NCBI RefSeq assembly: GCF_032854445.1
Contig: NC_088299.1
Span: 13,135,608-13,199,607, forward strand
Origin: Liolophura sinensis
Lineage: Eukaryota > Mollusca > Polyplacophora > Chitonida > Chitonidae
Direction of reading: 5' to 3'
Length of the DNA stretch: 64,000 bases
Made by a program: the position numbers and the translations under genes. Positions 57,601 through 64,000 of this stretch are shown here, piece after piece. The notes under the pieces are model-generated. The model did no database searches, was not told the DNA's origin, and saw only the letters and a list, made by a program, of their open reading frames with translations. The first letter of the stretch is position 1. Each line of letters starts with the position of its first letter.

Positions 57601-60347
57601 ATTACATCTCCTGACATTAAACCAACAGCTTATTCATCCGATGATCTGGTAATCAGTCCGTTTCCGGTGTTTCTCCAATTTTAAACACCCTCCAATTGAA
57701 TCCGCCTTTTGTAAGGGACTTTTGCGGCTGACTGTGCACAAATCGATCGTGTCCACTATAAAACTGCATGGAGTAAACGTCCCTCTTAGACATCGTTGAA
57801 TAATGCCGCAAACCAGCAGTCGAGTACGCTTGACCAAAATATCCTTCGTTTGTTCACCTCTTAGACTAAATTGAATGCCACATGCTATATATCGAACCTG
57901 GCGTCTGTGGCCAGACAACTAGGCCTGTGTAGAGGAGAGTGTAAAGCCATGTGTTGTATACATTTAAGAAGTTGGAAATATTGCATGAAGATTTCTTAAA
58001 TCATTTTTTGTGCCTGAAGTAATATAACACAAAACACGATGTATAAAGAAACTCAAAAAAAAAAACATATTAAACATGCACTAAACGATGAGAGGTGCAA
58101 TTGTCTTCTTGTAACGTCAATAACTTACCCGCAATGTTACCGCTTCTACTTCTTGCCCATTCACAGCAAATCAAATTAAATTAGCATATTTTATAACTCT
58201 TTTCTGGCAATATTATTGAGTAAAGATTCAGTGTTAGATATATAAACTTTGGTAAAAGGATAAAAACACATTTGAAGTTAGAAACCGTTATCAAATCTTT
58301 AAAGCTGAAAAGCGTCGTTAATTTTTTTAAAAGTAGCATTTACTCCAATAAATCAATCAGACAAAATAAACTGTTGACGATTTCACATTGCTTCCCTTCA
58401 GGCTGCAAGTCCAGCTTGTACTGAATTAGAGACCTTAGTACTGGATTGGGTTGGTAAGTAAAACATGTTATATATTAATTTATCTATTTATTTCGTCGGT
58501 GTTTAATGCTGAATTTTCACTTTTTCGACGCCGATCAGGTTTTTGGTTGACGAATGCAGAGTGTCCGTTAGTAAACAACCGGCTTTGGTCAGGTACCTGA
58601 CAAACTTCTTAACATCAAGCCGTAGCTAAATTACCGAGAGCTGTATTCGAGCTTGCGACCCCATTAGCCAGAGGCTGATCGGTTGCGGCTATAAGAGCGG
58701 CGGTGGTTATCCCCGTCTTTCTCCAGTTTCCACCCGTAAATGTAAAATGACTACCGTTATTTAATTGAATGAACAATTATAGAGCCAGTAAACGCCAAAC
58801 AAATAATCCGTATCAAATCAAGAACAGACAACCAGTAATTCTGTCATAATTGTCTTTTGGGTTTCTTTTTTAAAATTTTAGGGCAGTATTTTAACTCTGA
58901 ATAACCCACCGCTCTTTGATACAACTGCACGTGTAAAGTCAGTTCTCATCAAAGTCCTGAACAGAAAAATCTTATCCTACTTAAATTGCAAAGACACAAA
59001 AGTAATTCAGTGTATTTTACTGGGGAAACTAGGTGCCGATTTATCATGCTTTTTCATAATTGTTGTTTTTTTTTTCTTTCTTTCTTTTTATTTTTTGTCT
59101 TTTTAGGTAAAATGATTGGTTTGCCAAGTGTTTTCCTACACGAGGACGGAATGGGTGGGGGTGTTATCCAGGTAGCGAATTGCAATAGTATATTTGTTCA
59201 TAATTGGTGTATTTCTTCATTTAACTTATCAATTTATTTGTTTCTTAACCTTCTTTTACCATGGTTATATGTATTATGAATTGCATGGCTTCTATATTCA
59301 TGATGTTTCTATTTCAACTTTGTGTTTTAAAATGAGAGTAAATTATTGTATCGAAATGTGTACAACTTTATTTTAAGTGTTGAATGAACTGTTGACTTAG
59401 ATAGAATATCGTTTGTTACAACCACATTTGTAATAACGCTCCCAAAATGCAACATGTCCTTTGGTCCAAATTTGCATTAAATACCATGATACATCACCAC
59501 ATGACAGAGAGTTGGATCATACTCTCTGCATTTTTCTCCAAATTTCCAAATGCAACTTTCTGATTACCAAATCTACAATTTGTATTTTGTAATGAACTCT
59601 TTTATTCTTAAAAATTTCAGTCAAATACCATCATACATCATCTCTTGTCTCCAAATTTCAGAATTTTGACAAAATGCAACGTTTCGACTTGGGTGATCAG
59701 AGCGTTGCATTGTGTAATAAATACGGAATTTTTTAGAAAATACATGCGCTAAAGGTTTGACATATGTCATATGTTTTCTGAATCCATTCGGTGCCATGAG
59801 ATGATGTGTGAGTTGGTCGCTATATTAAACAAAATGAATGGTTTTAATATTTTCTTGTGTCCTTGCGATGTGCCCCTAATATTAGACTTTCCTGAAAGTG
59901 TTTTTTTAAGCCCTGTTTCTGTGTTTATAGGGCTCAGCGAGCGAATGCGTCCTGGTGGCCTTGTTGGCTGCCCGACATTCAGCCATCCGACAGCTGAAGA
60001 ACCGTTTCCCATTTGTCGAGGACGGCATGCTGTTAGCCAAACTCGTTGCCTATTCATCCAAACTGGTAAGTCACATCTAGATTTTAACCAGAACTCCAGC
60101 TTGTAGACTTCAGTTTTCAATTTATATAATCGGTGTTCTACGCTGTAATGAAGAAACAATCACTTGTATGGATGCGGTCATGTCAGTAAGTGTAGAAACC
60201 CGAGGATCAAAAACCACCCTGCGCCAGATACAAATCTCATGACTTAAGGCCAAACTTATATTACCCCACTAAAGGGGTCATTGTATCCTTCTGCAAAGTT
60301 CTTTTCTCGTGGTTTCATCGCTTATTTAGTTGTATTTATTTATTAAT

Positions 60348-60390
<43 letters not shown>

Positions 60391-62910
60391 TTTCGCGTTT
60401 TACGCCTAACTCAACAATGATTCACTTATACGACGGCGGCCAGTATCATGGTAGGATTAAAACGAGCACAGAGGCCAGTAGTTCTCTGAATATTGACTGG
60501 TTGATTAATTGATACCTAACTGAATATGTCACTTGTACGAGGTAGCCATTCACGTTACTCGTGGGATTATTTGCTTTGTGTAAAGCATTTGTAATTGTTC
60601 TATTCTTATTCCGGGACCGGTAGGTCCAGGATCAATCCTTGGTCGAGTCACACCTAAGACTTTAAAAGAGGAAGTTGTAACTTCCTCGCTTGGCGTTCAG
60701 CATGAAGGGGACAGTGCAACGACTGGTTGACCCGTATCAGTATAATGGCTCGGGCGGGGCGACTTACTTGCCTTCGGTAAGTCGTCTCAGTGATGCAGCA
60801 CTAAATAAAAGAGCGGTGGAAATCCGTCCTGCAACAAGGAGGCACATTACACGTGCATGCACCCTAATGATTCCTTCGTCGTCATATGACTGAAAAATTG
60901 TTGAGTACGACGTTAAACCCCAAGCACTCACTCACTCACTCTATTCTTATTCTTATACCAGGCCCATTCGTGTGTAGAGAAGGCAGGTATGATTGGCTTT
61001 GTCAAGATGAGACAACTCGACGTGGACGATAACTACGCCCTTAGAGGTCACGTGCTTGAGAGAGCCATCGAGGTGAGAATCTTGGCGTGTGTCAGTTGTT
61101 GTTTTACGTAAACATCTGTCACATTGTAGAATATATTAACGTGAGTGAGGTTAGGCTGCGGCTCGCAGTTAGCGGTCAGCGCTACAAGGGGACAAGTCAT
61201 TTTTACTATAAACTATATATTAGGTTATATCTCCATTAATACTGCACCTACAGACATCATATTTGGTACAATAATAAAACTTAATGCGGGCTACCACATG
61301 ATGCCAATAATTCCCGATTCTTACACCAATTCTTTTGAATTTATTTTTAAATTTTTAATTTCTTTTTAAAATAAATATCTATCTTCTTTGAAACATCCCA
61401 CAAATGTATGCTATTCATAAATTTATGAAGTACGACGTTAAAACCCTGGAATACATACACGCATACATAAATGTACACACCTGTATAACTGAATAACATG
61501 GTAATAATAGGGAAGGGGGGAGCTTCCGTTGCCGAAAGGCTTAGCACGCCAGCGCGGTGCAATGACCTAGAGACCTCCCAATAATGCAGTCGGTGTGAGT
61601 TCAAGTTCAGCTCGTGCTGACTTCCTCTCCGATTGTTCGTAGGAAGGTTTGCCAGCAACCAGTAGATGGTTGTGGATTTCCTCCAGGGCTCTGCCCGGTT
61701 TCCTCCCACCATAATGCTGGCCGCCGTCGTATAAGTGTAATATTCCTGAGTGGGAGTAAAACACCCATCAAATAAATAAGCAAAATTGTAACATATGCGT
61801 TATCAGTGTGTGTGTATTGTCTTTGTAACAGGAGGACAGACGGCTTGGACTGATACCTTTCTTTGTAAGTTTTATTTATTTAATTCTCCCTCAGTCAAGT
61901 ACGGAGTACTCCTTCACTATGATCATTCACCGGCATTTTCCGTCAATATAACTTATGTCAAAGAATTAAATATCTGGTATTTTACCTTTGACGTTGTTTG
62001 ACGGTTATTTCGTTCTTTGGAAATTTGACTTTGGATGTTGTTTTTCTGATTGACGGCCCAGTTAGCTGAACCATGATTTGGGTATTTACTCTTAGAACAT
62101 CACGAGAAACTCAGAAAGTTAAACACTGGGGAAAAAACCAATGAGATGTCATTAAATACCACAGGTTTAAAATTATTTTATAATGTTTACTTTGCATCAA
62201 AACTTCTGAAATATGATTTATATCTTTAACCCTGCAGGTGTGTGGAACTATAGGGACAACTGCTTGCTGTTCCTTTGATAATGTCAAGGAGCTGGGAGAA
62301 GTGTGCGCCAAAGAGAACGTCTGGTTCCATGTCGACGCCGCTTACGCCGGAAATGCTTTGATCTGCCCAGAATTCCAGCACCTACTGACTGGAATCGAGG
62401 TGTGTGCTCTTTGACTGTTCTCACTCTCGGCAAAGTTTTTATACGTTGTATAAAGTTGCCTCCGGTGCGTGTCAGTCTTGATTGCAGAAACGGTTTACAA
62501 GCTGGTTAAGTTTTATCTTAATGTCGAGGGCTAACAAACAAACTCGTACTTTGTTTCAAAATCCAAATCAACTCAGTCAAACATTTATTTTTGTAACAGT
62601 GCCTGTAACTGCTCTGTCTATGCTTTAGCTTACATGCTTTATTTTCTTAGCTAAAACCAATAGTGTGTTGACTGCTTCGGCAGCGCGCAAGGACGTCATC
62701 AAAATCTGCAACTACAATCTTTGGTCAGGATACGGCTTTATCTGGTTGTAACTGCCAACCAGAAGAACTCTCTAAGCTTGAAGGGGTAATAATTCAACTC
62801 ATTAGAATGGAATTTTTTACATCTTGCCGATTTTATCTTCAGAAAGCTGACTCCTTCAATTTCAACCCTAACAAGTGGATGCTGGTGAACTTTGACTGTT
62901 CACTCATGTG
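54473..62910 (+). CDS. TDC-like: Tyrosine decarboxylase-like (aromatic amino-acid decarboxylase family), 3'-partial
   Basis: PLP-dependent group II decarboxylase, cytosolic; tyrosine decarboxylases make tyramine, the octopamine precursor. Exons: 54448-54673 (ATG 54473), 56692-56805, 58402-58453, 59107-59171, 59931-60065, 60962-61072, 61832-61864, 62238-62399, 62843-62910. All are AG/GT and in phase, giving 313 residues and two bases of the next codon. Motifs in order: [96 protein letters not shown] (His over PLP), HVDAAYAGN (Asp for the pyridine N, residue 270), NPNKW (PLP Lys, residue 302). From memory, [17 protein letters not shown] and NPNKW fit insect tyrosine decarboxylases better than dopa decarboxylases (HWHSP, NPHKW). 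The C-terminal third is beyond the window. Confidence 0.93.
55150..55316 (+). mobile_element. SINE-B 3' part
   Basis: 'cagcgtgaggatggtcgttg', 'gggctctgagcggtttcc', 'gaccataatgctgg', 'aatgaaatattcttgaata' and an (AAAT)n tail. Confidence 0.8.
55747..55972. mobile_element. MITE with long imperfect terminal inverted repeats, 226 bp
   Basis: Left arm 'cactccataaattattctg' plus 'aacagaaagtct' is mirrored at the right end ('agactttctgtt', then 'aacagattaattttttgagtg', read in parts). The interior holds a second inverted pair, 'aatacaatatt' and 'aatattgtatt' (55818-55855). No coding capacity. Target duplication not identified. Confidence 0.75.
56090..56225 (+). mobile_element. Degenerate SINE-B 3' fragment
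   Basis: 'actccggtttcctccacca', 'actgaccgccattgtaca' and 'agtgaaacattcttgatgg' follow the SINE-B core order. Confidence 0.55.
56335..56535 (+). mobile_element. SINE-B, head-truncated
   Basis: 'gcaatgacgcaggagcctct', 'caccagtgcggtcgctgtta', 'gctgtaagtgggaaggcctt', 'cttcggatggtcgctgg' and an (AAAT)n-like tail. A core segment is deleted near 56470. Confidence 0.82.
56692..56805 (+). CDS. Decarboxylase exon 3 (residues 68-105)
   Basis: Acceptor 'atgtattgtag', donor tgg|gtaaga; phase 0 to 0. It encodes [20 protein letters not shown] and [18 protein letters not shown]. This exon gives the strongest hint of the tyrosine decarboxylase subgroup. Confidence 0.96.
56806..58401. other. Intron sequence, nothing recognised
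   Basis: Frames at 56780-56989 (-), 57193-57463 (+) and 57634-57918 (-) show no domain. No repeats were identified. Confidence 0.5.
58402..58453 (+). CDS. Decarboxylase exon 4 (residues 106-122)
   Basis: Acceptor 'cttcccttcag', donor ttg|gtaagt; phase 0 to 1. It encodes [18 protein letters not shown], near invariant in the family. Confidence 0.95.
58480..58700 (-). mobile_element. Degenerate tRNA-SINE-like fragment
   Basis: 'atttatttcgtcggtgttta', 'ccggctttggtcaggtacct' and 'attcgagcttgcgacccc' suggest a reversed SINE with a decayed head, different from SINE-A and SINE-B. Related to 17806-17905. Confidence 0.35.
59107..59171 (+). CDS. Decarboxylase exon 5 (residues 123-144)
   Basis: Acceptor 'tgtctttttag' after a long pyrimidine tract, donor cag|gtagcg; phase 1 to 0. 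It encodes [20 protein letters not shown], with the glycine-rich GGGVIQ. Confidence 0.94.
59172..59930. other. Intron sequence, nothing recognised
   Basis: AT-rich. Loosely repeated 'ccaaatttccaaatgcaac' and 'aataccat.atacatca' phrases at 59470-59650 suggest a decayed duplication. Confidence 0.4.
59931..60065 (+). CDS. Decarboxylase exon 6 (residues 145-189)
   Basis: Acceptor 'gtgtttatag', donor ctg|gtaagt; phase 0 to 0. It encodes [20 protein letters not shown] and [11 protein letters not shown]. Confidence 0.96.
60333..60482 (-). mobile_element. SINE-B 3' fragment with long (TTTA)n tail, minus orientation
   Basis: About 60 bp of TTTA repeats, then 'cgcgttttacgcctaactca', 'cttatacgacggcggccag' and 'atggtaggattaaaacgagc'. 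Truncated after 'cagaggccag'. Confidence 0.85.
60612..60939 (+). mobile_element. SINE-A, 5'-truncated, abutting a splice acceptor
   Basis: A perfect 13-bp target duplication 'tctattcttattc' lies at 60599-60611 and 60940-60952. The body starts in the tRNA-like head ('ggtaggtccaggatcaatcc') and ends in an (ACTC)n tail. The right-hand duplication lies only 9 bases before the exon-7 boundary, so it forms the pyrimidine tract of that acceptor. Confidence 0.93.
60962..61072 (+). CDS. Decarboxylase exon 7 (residues 190-226)
   Basis: Acceptor 'ttcttataccag', donor gag|gtgaga; phase 0 to 0. It encodes [20 protein letters not shown], with the His that stacks on PLP, and ends LERAIE. Confidence 0.96.
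61528..61782 (+). mobile_element. SINE-B, near full length
   Basis: Degenerate head 'ggcttagcacgccagcgcgg', then 'gagttcaagttcagctcgtg', 'gggctctgcccggtttcct', 'ccaccataatgctggccgc', 'cgtcgtataagtgtaatatt' and an (AAAT)n tail. Confidence 0.9.
61832..61864 (+). CDS. Decarboxylase exon 8 (residues 227-237)
   Basis: A 33-base micro-exon: acceptor 'tctttgtaacag', donor ttt|gtaagt. It encodes [11 protein letters not shown], the expected link between the helix before it and the VxGTxGTT strand after it. Confidence 0.92.
62238..62399 (+). CDS. Decarboxylase exon 9 (residues 238-291)
   Basis: Acceptor 'aaccctgcag', donor gag|gtgtgt; phase 0 to 0. It encodes [15 protein letters not shown] and [18 protein letters not shown], which includes the Asp pairing with the pyridine nitrogen. 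The CC pair after GTTA resembles that of vertebrate dopa decarboxylase. Confidence 0.96.
62843..62910 (+). CDS. Decarboxylase exon 10 (residues 292-313), last in window
   Basis: Acceptor 'gattttatcttcag', donor tg|gtaagt; leaves in phase 2. It encodes [20 protein letters not shown]. The Lys of NPNKW is the PLP Schiff-base lysine; the preceding Asn replaces the His usual in dopa decarboxylases. Confidence 0.95.
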
Positions 62911-63049
62911 GTAAGTTTCCAGGCTTGACGAGTGACGAGTTTGTAATGCCAGGTTTACATATATACAAGGCCGTGCTGCGATACCAGTATGCTATATACT
63001 TTATTGATCGTTACTACGTATTTTTGGCAGTTTTCAATTGCGTTTTTAG

Positions 63050-64000
63050 GTATTTCTCATTATTCAGGGTTAAGGATCGTGTATTTTATACGTTTTTTTC
63101 TGTATTCCGTGTTAAATGTTATGTAGGCCAATATTTCACATGTTGGATCTTTATTCAGGATAAAAGTGTTGTTTTATACGTTATTTTCTGAATTCGTAGT
63201 TTAAGATTATGAATTTTTATACTGTTTTTTCCTATTCAGAATAAGAGATCTTGTTTTTATTTTGTACCTATTTGTTATTCAGGGTTGAGGATCATTCATT
63301 TTACAAGCCTTTTATCATTTTGGCTTCCTCTCCGGTCGTACGTAGGAAGGTCAGCCAGCAACCTGCGGATGGTCGTGATTTTCCCCGGGCTGTGCCCGGT
63401 TTTCTCCCACCATAATGCTGGCAGCCGTCGTATAAGTGAAATATTCTTGAGTACGGCGTAACAAATCAAATAAATAAATTATATAAATACAGGCATTTTA
63501 TTTAATTCAGGGTTATGTAACTCTCCATATTCATTTTTTATTCAGAGTGAGGGATTATGTATTGCGCACAAATTTGTTGTATTTCACTCGTACTTGTTTC
63601 TTTTATTCAGGGTTAACGATCAGCTGTTTCATGTATTTTACACATACATGTTTCTTTTTCCGGGGTTAAGAATCTTGTATTTTATTCGTATTTGTGTTTT
63701 TATTGATTGTTAAGAATGATGTATTTTGTACCCATTTATTTGATTATTCAGGGTATAGGATCATTTATTTCACACGTTTTTTCGTGTCTTTATTCAGGCT
63801 TTAGGGTCATATATTTCACACGTACTTGTTTCTTTATTTAGTGTTAAGGGGCATGCACTTCACACATATTTGTTTATTTATTCAGCATTGGGGTCATATA
63901 TTTTACACATACTTGTTTCTTTATTTAGCTACTTGTATATTTATTCAGTTTTTTTAGGATAAAAAGGTTAAGAATAAAGTGTTTCACACGTACTTGTTTC
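63050..64000. repeat. Degenerate tandem array in the following intron, runs off the window
   Basis: Copies of 'tttattcagggttaagg', 'atcatgtattttacac' and 'gtacttgtttc' recur every 45-65 bp to the window edge. A SINE-B copy (63318-63486) interrupts it. The array is strongly T-rich on the plus strand and is full of acceptor-like 'ttattcag'. Confidence 0.8.
63318..63486 (+). mobile_element. SINE-B 3' part
   Basis: 'ggcttcctctccggtcgtac', 'cagcaacctgcggatggtcg', 'cccaccataatgctggcag', 'gtcgtataagtgaaatattc' and an (AAAT)n tail. The head is missing; it is inserted in the tandem array. Confidence 0.9.

Noticed and set aside
59767-60159. 130-codon minus-strand frame
   Set aside because: It is the antisense shadow of decarboxylase exon 6 and its flanks.
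1-64000. A new defence, toxin-antitoxin or RNA-guided system
   Set aside because: Nothing in the window shows the nuclease, helicase, reverse transcriptase or guide-array hallmarks such systems would need; the only enzymes are a transposase, a dead recombinase with an SGNH domain, and a metabolic decarboxylase.

Overview
The window is eukaryotic, intron-rich animal DNA. It has split genes with GT-AG introns, a TATA promoter, tRNA-derived SINEs, a Tc1 transposon and satellite DNA. A tyrosine-decarboxylase-like gene and SINE types that I associate from memory with molluscs suggest a lophotrochozoan, most likely a mollusc. The species cannot be fixed from the sequence alone.

Layout. (1) About 1-3974: no recognisable gene; a few tandem or direct repeats. 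(2) 3975-31838, + strand: a sodium:solute symporter of the DUR3 (urea/polyamine transporter) type in 12 visible exons. It lacks only its N-terminal exon or exons, which presumably lie left of the window. Its introns hold a near-intact Tc1-like transposon (9305-10833), many SINEs, copies of an unnamed dispersed repeat ('R1') and several minisatellites. (3) 31839-53000: a gene-poor tract. It holds a 2.1-kb satellite of 34-bp monomers with a 170-bp higher-order unit, a decayed mobile element encoding a tyrosine recombinase and an SGNH-hydrolase domain, a run of 'accatttta' minisatellites, a 143-bp foldback element, a frameshifted zinc-ribbon ORF, a lone SLC22 transporter exon on the minus strand, and 96-bp and 77-bp tandem arrays. 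(4) 53028-64000+, + strand: the first half of an aromatic amino-acid decarboxylase gene, best matched to the tyrosine decarboxylase subgroup. It has a TATA box, a non-coding first exon and nine coding exons; the rest lies right of the window.

The two genes have no evident functional link: one encodes a membrane solute carrier, the other a cytosolic PLP enzyme of amine synthesis. They share orientation and are about 21 kb apart. The repeats are the richest part of the window. At least three SINE types were recognised. SINE-A has an (ACTC)n tail and a 3' region containing the 'cagtcatatgacgacgaa' motif. SINE-B has a 3' region ending in 'cggcgtaaaacaccaatcaaa'-like sequence plus (AAAT)n. A third type has a (TCAT)n tail. 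I did not find a convincing new defence or RNA system; the most notable points are in the findings. All family names rest on my recognition of motifs, not on a database search.
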